A stretch of 64,000 bases of DNA from Rhodosorus marinus (lineage: Eukaryota > Rhodophyta > Stylonematophyceae > Stylonematales > Stylonemataceae), in the NCBI GenBank assembly GCA_029953675.1, contig JAMWBK010000003.1, forward strand, positions 62,001-126,000, written 5' to 3'. Position numbers and translations under genes: made by a program. Below the pieces are notes generated by a model that saw only the letters and a list, made by a program, of their open reading frames with translations, did no database searches and was not told the origin of the DNA. Below are positions 43,167 to 53,074 of the stretch, in pieces. Numbering within the stretch: position 1 is the first letter of the stretch; each line of letters starts with the position of its first letter.

Positions 43167-43364
43167 CTAGTCCTCCCTGCGTAGGCATTCATCCATCAGG
43201 AAGTCGATCCGCTCGGTGAGTGCAGCTTTTTCTTCGCTCGTCAATTCTGCTTGATCGAGCACCACGCTCCTCACCCAGAAGAACGTGCACGCAACAACAA
43301 CTCCATTAATAAACCCTGTCTCGCATACTGCTTGTAGCAAGCAGAGCGCTCTTGCGAGAGGCAT
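43167..43364 (-). CDS. Possible small membrane protein, 65 residues
   Basis: ATG at 43364 opens a 65-codon frame with a hydrophobic centre (INGVVVACTFFWVRSVVL) and a charged end (SEEKAALTERIDFLMDECLR). The look is protein-like and it sits outside the retroelements. It could be one exon of a larger gene or chance. I do not recognise it. Confidence 0.3.
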   Translation of the reverse strand: MPLARALCLLQAVCETGFINGVVVACTFFWVRSVVLDQAELTSEEKAALTERIDFLMDECLRRED

Positions 43365-43995
43365 TATGAAGTTGAGTGTCTTCCAAAAGTCACTCTCCTA
43401 ACAAGCGATTCTGTAAGGCGCCTGCTACTGAAAGGTGTGATCGCCCCGGAGTAGAAACACAGACCCAACCTTGCTCGCTTTGTACACAAAGGTCCGTGAA
43501 TGATAGGGAGACCGTTTACAGGAACTCACGCAAGGGGAAATGATGAGCCTATAGGGGAGTTATGGAATCCCAGGTTTGTTGATCGGCTGCGTGCGTTGTG
43601 CTGATAAAATCCTGCACCCTTCCTCAGAGTTTTCCCAGCTCTCTAGTATTCTAGTGAGATGCCCAAGAAAAAGGAAACAGAGTCGTCTCAAATAAGCTTG
43701 AGGAATTGATCATCTTCGGTCATCAACCCGTAGGTCAATCGAGTCAACGGATTCCATATCCTGCCTTTACGAGTTTCACTTCGAGAGCGGGGAGTTGCTC
43801 TCTGGCAAAGGCCCTCCTTAAGAAGAAATTCCGTCTCGCTTTCTCGCCGCCTTCCCAGACTTGAAAAAAGAAGAAATATTTTATTGAAACACTTTCAAGA
43901 AGGTTCAAAGCGACAACTACGCCGATGATATAGATGTTACAACACTAGTCCATTCACGAGAACGATTTGATGCAGACCTCGTTCTTGAAACGGAC

Positions 43996-44287
43996 TTATG
44001 GGAGCTGCCTTCGCTTAATGGGGTCGGTTAAGACCTCGTAAGCTATCGTGCATTGCTGGAACTTTTCCCTAGCATTTTCCGAAGGATTCAGGTCGGGATG
44101 GTACTGACGAGCCATTTTTCTATATGCAGTCTTCAATTCTCTAGCGGTGGCGCACCTCCCAACTCCGAGGATACTAAAATAGTCCTATGCATATGAAATT
44201 CCAAACCATCTGAGCGCAGAAATGTAACAACAAATGCGCAGGTCCTCCATCAACTATCATACTCACCACGTCCATACGGACCTCCAT
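43996..44287 (-). CDS. Very small J-domain (DnaJ-like) protein, two exons
   Basis: Exon 44184-43996 encodes a J domain: DYFSILGV, then [15 protein letters not shown] and [13 protein letters not shown] before TAA. The HPD that stimulates Hsp70 ATPase is present. A GT-AG intron (44266-44185, 82 bp) in phase 0 joins it to a short exon ending at 44267 (MEVRMDV, ATG at 44287), giving 69 residues. The frame upstream of that ATG stays open to about 44380 and is basic, so a longer N-terminus from another exon, perhaps a plastid transit peptide, is possible. No Gly/Phe region, zinc centre or C-terminal domain follows. Confidence 0.75.
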
Positions 44288-45329
44288 TCTAACTGCATCC
44301 CGTTTAGACCTGTGCACTTGTGATGATGCTACATGGCCTATGGCCTTCCCGTGAAACTCGCTGTGCCTCCCACACGCGCGTCGGTCCTAAAGATCCCAGG
44401 GAAATATTGCATTTACCGTTAGGAACGGGTGAAAAAAGACGGTCCCCGGAGGCACAAGCGCAATACCTTTCCGGCAGCCGCGAATCCACTCAACGGTACA
44501 AAGCCAACGGATTCCATCCCGATCTTGCACAAGAGTCTTGCAGAATTCAACACATACGACGGAAAGCGATTCTCCCCCTCACCCTCAAACAAACAGACGT
44601 CCCCAAACTCTTAAGCTCTCCCCTCCGCACCAGCCCCGCCACACCCTCCCGACAGAACCGGAATTGCACGTCATCCCCTTTAAGAAGCAGACCTACCGCA
44701 AGCCCATTCACATCTAGATTTCCCCCCTCTTTTGTTAAAACCTCCAGACAAAGTCGAGATACGCGGAAAGCCAGTCCGTTCTCACCACCGCCGCATTTTC
44801 AAACCCTTTCTGAATGACTTTTCAAAAAGTATAAGACCCCCAGACGAATAGAAAAATGCGTTTACCGATAAGCAAGCACGATCATTGGCTACCGTCAACT
44901 CCCATTCCAACATATCAACAATGCAATGCGGCTATTCCGACCTTTTGACTATCGCATCTCAATGCAGGTAATGGCTGTCATCCGCACACGGATACCATTC
45001 GACTTTTCGTTTCTTCTACATTAGCAATTTTCTTAAGAAATAGAGTATGCGCTGAAGTTTTGAGCATCCTTCAATCAAATTCTTCCCGACACGCTACTCA
45101 AAATCCCTGAAATACATGTGACGGTTGAGAAGCAAAGCCAATCATCATCGCCGAGCAGGTTTGAACACTCTGCTCCTAAGAAGTGAAAACACCAAAGAAA
45201 AAAAAATAAGGCTGCCCCAGATTTCATGAATTGAGGCTCAACAATAATAATAATAAAAAAGAATAGTGACTTAATTTGACACAGGCAGAGCTGTCGCCTT
45301 CGCATGGGGGGATCGACTATTCTAGTGTG
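44288..45329. other. Interval without a firm gene
   Basis: A plus-strand frame (44320-44817) exists but shows biased Ser/Pro/Arg content and overlaps the upstream part of the J-domain gene on the other strand, so I do not accept it. Nothing else is clear. Confidence 0.3.
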
Positions 45330-45469
45330 TAGAGTTGTGCCAAGTGGGCCTACTCAATCCCGGCCGGGTTTTTCGCTGTTTACCTCTCTAAACCCCACCT
45401 CTTTTCGCGGGTTTAACCACTTCTGGGTCGTAAACAGCTAAAAACCCGACCCACTTGGCACAACCCCTA
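45330..45469. repeat. MITE-like inverted-repeat element, copy 2
   Basis: The terminal arms TAGAGTTGTGCCAAGTGGG and its near-complement ending GGCACAACCCCTA are about 19 bp. Inner arms GGGTTTTTCGCTGTTTAC and GTAAACAGCTAAAAACCC pair almost perfectly. The centre holds TCGCGGGTTTAACCACTTCT, shared with copies 1 and 3. It is 140 bp and non-coding. Confidence 0.75.
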
Positions 45470-47778
45470 TCTAGTGTCATCCCAGCAACATGAACAACAG
45501 AAACGGGACTGTTTTCTACTGGAACAAGCAAGAAGTGGAAGGCAGTTGACTCGCCACCCTTTACTAAATAGTATATATTCTTGGCCTTACAGCTTCTCAA
45601 TAAGGGGATGGATGGATCCAAAGTAGTAGAAACAGTCACAATTTTTGACTGTTGCTGCCTAAACCTGCATACGAATGCATTGCTTTAGTCCTCAATCAGC
45701 CTAGTTACTTGGTTGGTTGATGGTGCTCATCGTCGATCTTGTCAGCACTCCTGGAAGTGGCCTTCACAAGCACAGATTTCGGTCGAAGAGGTGCAAATTC
45801 AAAAGGCTACCCCGTCCCGAGCAATCGCCGCAGCTGCTCGATTGAATTAAGTTGGGACATATCCATACGCAATGAAAGGATCCCGCACAGGAATCGCAAA
45901 AGCACTTAAATGAGAGCATCGTGGATCGGACAACGTAGTCCTATGGGTGAAAAGTACGAGTTAGTGGTGGTGGTTTACTGGCATATAGCCTTAAGGGCCA
46001 CCAGGGCGGAAAGGGAACTAGTCCATACTCCGTTTTGACAAACCGGAACAAGAAGACAACCCTAGCCCAGCAGATAGCCTAAATGTCGCTAGAGTCCGAA
46101 CATTATCCGAAAGTACTGGATTCACCCGACTGTCCGCGGGGTTCAGGCTCATCTGCCAGACCCAGGCCCAAACCAAGAACTTCTTGTGTGCGCTTCTCCA
46201 AAGAATGTAAAGAATGTATTCCCTTTATCTAGCGCAGCCCAATACCTAAGTTATCTGGCTAATCATCGTGGTTGAACGCCTGCTTAGAGGTTGTCTCAAG
46301 CTAGAGCGCAGCCCAATACCTAGGTTACCAGCTCACGGTGAGAAGCTGAATCAGCCTTTGAGTCAGGGGTGGTTTCATTTCATTCTGAGCGCAAACAGCA
46401 CCTTTCGTAGTCAATTTAAGCATGGCATGGTCTCGGAATTACGTACGCGGACGGCTGAGTGGACCTAAGATGCTAGGAGCGCCCCCTTCCCACCCCCCCT
46501 CCTCCCCCGCTCCGCCTCGTGAGCTTAAGTTAGGAGATGGTGAATTCAAGAGCAAAGGTTCCCTAGACGCCTTTAGAACACGTCAGAATCCAGTTAAGAG
46601 GACACGGGGGTTGATATAGAATTACGTGCAAAAGGAAGAGCCTTCACGCGTGTATGAAAAGCACAAGCGCAATCGAGGCGCTGAACAAGGAGAGCAGCTT
46701 TTTTCCTTTTTTTGTAGGCAGTTTTGCGAACAACAACTGTAGTATCGTGAGTTGACTACTCCCGCAACTTGATGCCAACAGCGTTCGCTTCACACGACAG
46801 CCGGGGGCAGGTTGGGAAAGTTCTTAATGAACACGTTTCTTGTTTTCGTACGGTACTCATGTACCCACTAACGCAACCTCTGAACTTGTTCAACTATTCC
46901 AATTCCGCAGACGGATAAATCTCTGTCTCAACCCCTATGGCCAAACGAAACCCATGACCAACCGACGGCAGTAATCGATGAATCTATAGAATTTCACTCA
47001 TCGTTAAGAAGACAACTGGTCTACCGGCTTCAACAGAAAAAAATTAGTTTTTCAGTTGCAAATTAGATAGAGTTTGGTTGCGTTTTGCTGATAGCGGTGG
47101 ACCACTTCGATATTGTGCTATACACCCTCTTCGAATTTGATACTGTTTGGTTCTAAAAGTTCTTGTAATACATTTATATATTTATACTTTTTAAACGTAA
47201 CCCCTCGTTTGCGGCGGGTCCCGCCCCCCCCTGAGAAAATGAAGTCGGAATGAAAGGCACTCAACGCCCAGGAGCACGTAAGAAGGGTTTGAGCCATTAG
47301 AGTGACGTTGCGAGATCACCAATAGACATTGAATGAAGTAGCCTGTTCGGAGACTACCAAAAAAGGGGGGGAAAAAAGAAGTCTGAATGTAAACCGGTGG
47401 CCCCCCCCAAACAGGGCAGCCATCGCCCCAACAGACAACTCAGGCAAGCAAACACCGACGAGAATAGAGCGGAAGCATGAATCCCGGAGCAACACAACCC
47501 CAAATCAGGGTTTTCGCAGCTCTTAACTGTCAAGGAAGGCGGGGACTAAACAAGCAAAGAATAAAGAAATACTATGTTTGGGGTTTAAAATTCTGATTGT
47601 GCCCTTTTTCGAAAATCTTTTTCAAATTTCATATCTCCATCGACCAACGACAACCGACCTCACCCACCGGACTGACCTCACTGACCGCAGTTCAAATCTC
47701 CTGAGGCCAGAAACTGACGGAAGCTTTTTCGTTGAATATTTTGGGTTCGACTTCAAATCAGAGGAATACCATAGTGGA
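45470..47778. other. Long gene-free interval
   Basis: No coding signal that I trust. A GCGCAGCCCAATACCTA word occurs twice (near 46231 and 46306). A/T-rich stretches and homopolymer C or G runs (46480, 47225, 47366) are present. Confidence 0.3.
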
Positions 47779-48192
47779 GATGATTGATTACTAGACTAAC
47801 GTTGATTGAATTCAGAGGTCTTCTCAGACCGATTTCGGGATGGCAATCAGACGTGCGCTTTAGAAGTTCAATCAAGCCTTACTTTTCTATATGGGCACAA
47901 CGGACCAAAAAACCTATTCAGGTTGATATAATGTTTCTTCTCGTTGAGTCCGGTTTCCAACATTTTAGTGTCATGTGCCGTCCGATAACGTTATCGGACG
48001 GTACCGATAATTTTCGAAGTGGCTAGACTATTGCAAAACAGTATAAAAAGGGGTATATGAATGCAATTCTTCGAAAAACAGGTCCGATAGCCCGTCCAAT
48101 AAACAGGACAGATAAACAGGACCGATAAATTGTCCAATATTCAATCAACGTTTGTCTATTAGACTAACGTTGATAGTAATTAATCAATCATC
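47779..48192. mobile_element. 414-bp terminal-inverted-repeat element, non-autonomous
   Basis: The left end GATGATTGATTA then CTAGACTAACGTTGATTGAA (47779-47810) is mirrored by TTCAATCAACGTTTGTCT (48140-48157) and TAATCAATCATC (48181-48192). A 23-base insert between the two right-hand parts repeats AGACTAACGTTGAT and makes a subterminal hairpin. The interior holds a 22-bp palindrome and several TCCGATAA motifs. There is no coding capacity. A target-site duplication is not obvious. Confidence 0.55.
47979..48000. repeat. Perfect 22-bp palindrome
   Basis: CGTCCGATAAC and its exact reverse complement GTTATCGGACG meet without a spacer. The half-site TCCGATAA recurs singly at 48005, 48122 and in 49130-49290. 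It could be a binding site of a dimeric protein, for example a transposase. That is inference. Confidence 0.7.
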
Positions 48193-49119
48193 TTCAGTCC
48201 AGGTATTGAATCATGATTACCTCTTGGCTGGCTCGCATATCATGAATCATCGTTGCTTCTCCGGCTCTCTAGTTGCCACCCTCATGTAATGAATCATGAT
48301 TACTTCTAGACTCGACAGGCTGGCAAGCATTGGTTGAAGATTGCGGTTACCGTGCTTGCAGTAGAACAAGCGCATTCCGATCGGAGTTTTCTCGTGTCCT
48401 CTGGTAGCATGAGTACTTTGCGGATCGAATATATGGTTGGTCGCGTTTCGGTGTTTTCTTGAGTTATTACTCAGTGGCGGAGTTTAACCGCCCTTATTCT
48501 CGAGGGAGTTCTTTGTGCCGTTCGTATTCCTTAGCCCCGGGGGGGACTTACTCTCGGAGCAAGCCGACTGGACTGGTTCTTTGAGTCACATGACCAGTAG
48601 CTTCAGTATTTTGGTAACCATGAGTTGCTTCAAGACATGCATACCTAAGAATGAACTTGGAGAATTCTTGTGCCCCGCAGTGCTTATGTTTGTGAAATCA
48701 AGCTCAGAGTCTGGATGACCCCTCCGAAGTCCCGTATATGCGAGGAGCAACAAGTACACTTAAGATCGCAGATATTGAATGTTGTGCGTTACGGAGCGGT
48801 TGTTTGTGAGCTTAAAATCTAGGGTTCTTCCACTGTGAGCATTCTTATATTGGGCTTGAGGCTTGCTTTATTAAGAACATCGTACTGCTAGTCAATAGAT
48901 GCGCCCAGAGCTATCACAAGATAGGTGGCCACCGCCTTATCTCCTCTTTCTACCCCTTGCCCTGGTCGTTCAGTGACGGCTACTCGGACTTCCGAATATA
49001 TTCTGAGCTAGTCAACAACAACCTACTGCTTATTGTGGGTGATTACCAAAGCAAAAGTCCTAATGCCCACTGCAATTAAAAACCAATTCATTCATGTACC
49101 GAAAAAGATGCACTGAAAA
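48193..49119. other. Interval without a recognised gene
   Basis: An AATGAATCATGATTAC word repeats near 48210 and 48290 and a related AATCATGAT-like word near 48240. I see no coding signal. Confidence 0.3.
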
Positions 49120-49295
49120 ATATTGGACGCAATCGGTCGTTATCGGACCATTTATCGGACGAAGCATATATTTTCTTTTATATTCAGGTCCGATAAACTC
49201 GTATCGGACAGGGGGCCAGCAGAATATATGATCTATTATTACGTCATACAGGTCCGATAAACTTTTATCGGTATTTATCGGACGCAATCGGACGG
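49120..49295. repeat. Second cluster of TCCGATAA motifs
   Basis: CCGATAA or TTATCGG occurs at about 49140, 49152, 49190, 49254, 49265 and 49275, on both strands. GGACGCAATCGG occurs twice (about 49125 and 49280). The cluster lies 240 bases upstream of the dehydrogenase-like gene and resembles the motifs of the 47779-48192 element. Confidence 0.6.
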
Positions 49296-49533
49296 ACACG
49301 ACAACCCTTCCAATATCTATTTAAGGTTATTAATCGGAGTCGGGTTTCCACGGACTACCCCTTCCCCTACCCCCCGGGCGTCAGGGTTCGAAGGTTTAGA
49401 CGACTGACTGGCAGACTAGCTTTTTCTTGACACTCACTTGGAAGCTCTGAGAGAGTAGTCTTCTGTGTATGGGACGTAAATATAGATACAAGGAATCTTG
49501 AGGTGGACGGCAGTGCGAGGCTGGGATCTAATA

Positions 49534-50871
49534 ATGCGTCCTGTATTGTTTGCTATGGGGTTGCTGGTGACAGCTGCGGCTGGAGCCAGTTTCTATGACG
49601 AAAGCTTTTCTCTGGAGGAGTTGAGCACGAACCTGACCTTCCCTGTCGGAACGTGCGTGGTGAGCGGGAGTCAGGACAAGTTTCTTGTCATTGAGCTGGG
49701 CGGCCTGGCCTGGCTTTTTGTCAATGGAACGAAATTAGACACTCCCTTCCTGAACATCTCATCCCAAATCGCCGTGGGACATATGCGAGGACTGAAGGCC
49801 TGTGCCTTCGATTCAGACTTTTCCAACCATCGGTACCTATACCTGAGCTATATGATGCGTCCCGATCAAGCCGATCCCACTGGGCCTACAACTGGACGAG
49901 TCTCAAAATTTAGGGTCAATGAATCCTTTACTGGTGTCACTGAGGAGACGCCTATTCTCGGACGGGTAAAGTCAAACGGTTGCAAGGGTCATGACATAAA
50001 TGCCATAGAAGAGGATGTTATTTGCAACGACAACAAGGGACATAACCTTGGCGGTCTGTTGATGGATAAGCAGGGCCATTTGTATATAGGCCTGGCCGAC
50101 GATGGCATCACTGATGGTGCTAAGGATGGATGGCTCGATCTTATGTATGTACAGACCCCTGGATATCTAGCGGGAAAGATCTTGAGGGTAACTAGGGATG
50201 GAAAAGCGGTAGAAGGAAACCCATACTACTCAGGTAATCAGACAAGCTTGGATGACAACGCATCCAAGGTGTACAGTATTGGCCTTCACAACCCGTGGAG
50301 AATGTTCTACTCGGAAGCATGGGATAGGATCTTCGTCGTCAACGTCGGAGAGGCGGAGTTTGAGAGCGTGTACGCCCTGAGTCCTGGAAAGAATATAGGT
50401 TGGCCATGCACTCAGGCAATTAAGAATGGTGAAGCGTTAGATGATTATTCGGTTTGTCAGAAGATTGCGAACGAAATGGACGCTGGATTCAACTCGCTGT
50501 GGGATTCAACGAAAGAGGGAAGCCCTGGGAGTAGCTGCATTACTGGTGCGCTCCAGGTCAGCAATCGATCCTGGCCTGCAGAGTTCCAGGAAGCATTTCT
50601 TTTCGCAGACTATTGCAATGACTACATCTTCTTGGTAGATGTGGACAGGACCAAGCTCAAGAAACTTGACGAGCCCGCGGACTTTGCCTCGGGTATGGGA
50701 ACAATCGTTGACTTCAGAGAACACCCAGATGGCTACGTCTACGTTGTGACTTTCTTTCCAGGAGCTGTGCATAGAATCAAGTATGACAAGAAGGCGACGG
50801 ACGGGAAGTCGAAAGAAGTCATCGGGAGTTGTAGTATCTCAGCCCTAAATCGGTTTTCGTTCATCTCGTGA
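49534..50871 (+). CDS. Secreted glucose/sorbosone dehydrogenase-like beta-propeller
   Basis: This is a 445-residue, single-exon protein. I choose ATG 49534 because it starts a signal peptide (MRPVLFAMGLLVTAAAGA). The frame is open a few codons upstream without ATG. The fold family (GSDH, PF07995; also HHIP-like proteins) is shown by KGHNLGGLLMDKQGHLYIGL, GKILRVTRDG, GLHNPWRMFY and GKNIGWP. The first of these holds the His-containing loop near residue 170. Cysteine pairs and N-x-S/T sites fit secretion. Bacterial relatives oxidise sugars with PQQ, but whether this one is an enzyme is unknown. No GPI or membrane anchor is evident at the C-terminus. Confidence 0.85.
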   Translation: MRPVLFAMGLLVTAAAGASFYDESFSLEELSTNLTFPVGTCVVSGSQDKFLVIELGGLAWLFVNGTKLDTPFLNISSQIAVGHMRGLKACAFDSDFSNHRYLYLSYMMRPDQADPTGPTTGRVSKFRVNESFTGVTEETPILGRVKSNGCKGHDINAIEEDVICNDNKGHNLGGLLMDKQGHLYIGLADDGITDGAKDGWLDLMYVQTPGYLAGKILRVTRDGKAVEGNPYYSGNQTSLDDNASKVYSIGLHNPWRMFYSEAWDRIFVVNVGEAEFESVYALSPGKNIGWPCTQAIKNGEALDDYSVCQKIANEMDAGFNSLWDSTKEGSPGSSCITGALQVSNRSWPAEFQEAFLFADYCNDYIFLVDVDRTKLKKLDEPADFASGMGTIVDFREHPDGYVYVVTFFPGAVHRIKYDKKATDGKSKEVIGSCSISALNRFSFIS

Positions 50872-51616
50872 AACACCTTTGCTATGGAACCCTTCATTTC
50901 GCTCAAAGGTTTTGGTGGAGAGGCGAAAAGCGCATTTTAAGGCACTTAAGCGGTTGTGGCGACTACAGCTCAGTCAGGGGATTGCCATAGACCCAACAGT
51001 GCTTGCCATTGAAACCTGGGACGGAATGCCCACTATTGCTGGCCATGTGGAATTTCATTACCTGAACAATCTTGTAGAATGCCTCTCCTCGAATATCCAC
51101 GCCCACATATGAACTCAAGCAATACTCGATGGGGTCCTCCCACCCTGTTGGTGGATCGACTCCCAAGAGCCTTGAATAAACAATGCCATTCCCTCTACGG
51201 ACCCTCGGCCTACATTCCAGTCCTTTTGGCGTCCACATGCACGCGTGCTGAGTGAGTCGCCTAGCTGTCTGTTGAGGAGGAGTCTGAGGAGAGTGACACA
51301 GTTCTGAGAACTGCTAAACGAGCTCCGCACGATTCGATGCTTCGCACAGCGTTGACCTCTATATAGCACATGATAAATATGCTTGTGGTTAAGACATAAC
51401 TTTCTTCACTAGTTGAACTTTTGCTGGGAAACTACCCATACTCAAGTCGGCGTCCTCGAAGATCTAAAGGGAGGCAAACTAGTGTTAGCTACAACTTCAC
51501 TATACGATGGACGGCCCCAGACAAAACCGTTTCCTCAGCAAGCCGTGCGCTCCCGTCAGCACGAGCATGACTAAAATCACGGTCAGGCCATCTTCACGTC
51601 AATTTCTTATTGCCTC
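50872..51616. other. Interval without a recognised gene
   Basis: No supported coding region. It holds the 3' flank of the dehydrogenase-like gene and the upstream flank of the 51617 ORF. Confidence 0.3.
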
Positions 51617-51790
51617 ATGACAGGGAGGCTGCTGAAACAGGCGTTTCCCCCTTCTCCCCCTCCCCCCGACACAGCCGCCCAGCGTTGGCTCCACTACTTG
51701 TCGGAACCTCCACAAAGGTTGGAGCAGAAGCGCTTGCGAATTGGTCGTCTAGTGGACGAGTCTATCAAGGGAACTAGAAGAACCCGCTGA
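51617..51790 (+). CDS. Short ORF directly upstream of the 227-residue protein
   Basis: ATG at 51617 opens 57 codons with a Pro-rich start (AFPPSPPPPDTAAQRWLHYL) and a basic end (GTRRTR). The TGA ends five bases before the ATG of the next ORF, in a different frame. It could be a small protein, a translated upstream ORF, or a frame-broken N-terminus of the next gene. I do not recognise it. Confidence 0.35.
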   Translation: MTGRLLKQAFPPSPPPPDTAAQRWLHYLSEPPQRLEQKRLRIGRLVDESIKGTRRTR

Positions 51791-51795
51791 GCAAC

Positions 51796-52479
51796 ATGAG
51801 CGTTCCTTTGCCGCGTACTTTCCTGTTGAGAGGGGCCGGATCGTTTTCTTTCGACATAGTGCTCAAGAAAAAAGGAGGATTGACTCTGATCGTGGAATCT
51901 GGAGGGAATGGCTCGCAAGTCTTGGAGCTTAACGAATCGCACTTGTGGAGTACGGGATGGGAACGTCCGTCTATGGATAGAAAAACTGCCTACTTGCTTG
52001 GCAAGGAGAGTGCGCAGTTTCTGAGACGGGATCTGCATATAGGGAGGCTTTGGTACAAGAAAGACGACCAAAAGAGGCGATCACTGAGCTCGATTGCCAG
52101 ACCTTCATCGCACGGCGCTTTTCATGAAGCCGTTCGTGGCCTTCTGCATGGAGGAGTCCAGATCGAGCTTGAGCTGTCAATGTATCTTGGAGCTCTGAAC
52201 CCGCGACTGTCACCCAGCAGAGAGTTTTGGCGTTTTATTGAGCCTTTGGAGAGGTGTGGATTGGAAGTGTTATGGCCCGAGAGTGCGACTCAGAGAGCAA
52301 GATACGCTCGTTCCCTGCTCTGGGGCCAGGACGCCATCAAGGCAAGGATCGCTTCACCTCATGATTCGCACAGTGACGACCTGCCAAAGGAGGTGGGTGA
52401 GGAAGACTCCCTCGAGAAGTTGATTGATCGCCAGGTCGATGAGCGTGTTGTCGCATCGGGTCACTACATACTGGACTAG
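51796..52479 (+). CDS. Unrecognised 227-residue protein
   Basis: ATG at 51796 gives a 227-residue protein ending at TAG 52479. Features are an N-terminal beta-like segment (FSFDIVLKKKGGLTLIVESG), a middle with SMYLGALNPRLSPSREFWRF, and an acidic C-terminus (DDLPKEVGEEDSLEKL). There is no signal peptide or membrane segment. Codon and residue use look protein-like. Another frame between 51746 and 51930 also reads plausibly (RSFAAYFPVERGRIVFFRHS), so a splice or frame error near the start cannot be excluded. The function is unknown. Confidence 0.55.
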   Translation: MSVPLPRTFLLRGAGSFSFDIVLKKKGGLTLIVESGGNGSQVLELNESHLWSTGWERPSMDRKTAYLLGKESAQFLRRDLHIGRLWYKKDDQKRRSLSSIARPSSHGAFHEAVRGLLHGGVQIELELSMYLGALNPRLSPSREFWRFIEPLERCGLEVLWPESATQRARYARSLLWGQDAIKARIASPHDSHSDDLPKEVGEEDSLEKLIDRQVDERVVASGHYILD

Positions 52480-53074
52480 GCAGCTGCCTAATCTATTTTT
52501 TGAACGCGGGAAAGCGTTTTGATGGTAGGAGCAGGTTGTGAATGGATCGGGTTCTGAAGAATAAGACAGACTTGGTCAAGCTTATCTGAACTGCCGCAAA
52601 CAAGAACATAAAAGAAACTGGAGGCGAGGAAAAAGAAAGCGCGAGAGGGCTAGAAACGATGGAGAAGATTTGTATTTCCTTATATATTTAATAAGACAAA
52701 CGTGCTATTGCTATCACCACTAGTAGCACTAACACTTTGAGTCCAGCCTAACTTCCGCCTGAATAGTCTGTCTTTGGGCAGCGCAGAACCCCACCCCCCC
52801 ATCCTCCCCCCCCCGCCCCCGCACGCCCGCTTGTACTACAAAGCGGACGAATCCGGAAAAACTAAATTTGAACATGCTCATCATCATTAGTCAGATTGGC
52901 GATTCGAAGAAGCTCGTGCACTGTTCCGGCGAGCCCGACACCAGCAGAGGCTTCACCCTCACTACCGGAGTACGCAACGAACCGCCTCTTCGAAAGCTTC
53001 ACACTCCCTTCCCTTCCACAGCTTTTCTAAACCAAATGATCCGCTCGAACCCCGACCCCCCACTCAAAAGCATT
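52480..53074. other. Convergent spacer without a gene
   Basis: This lies between the 3' ends of two convergent genes. It contains C-rich runs (52785-52830) and no clear coding signal. A plus-strand frame from 52868 overlaps the last exon of the minus-strand gene and is rejected. Confidence 0.35.

Noticed and set aside
44320-44817. Plus-strand frame of 165 codons
   Set aside because: Ser/Pro/Arg-biased composition, overlap with the upstream region of the J-domain gene and no motif.
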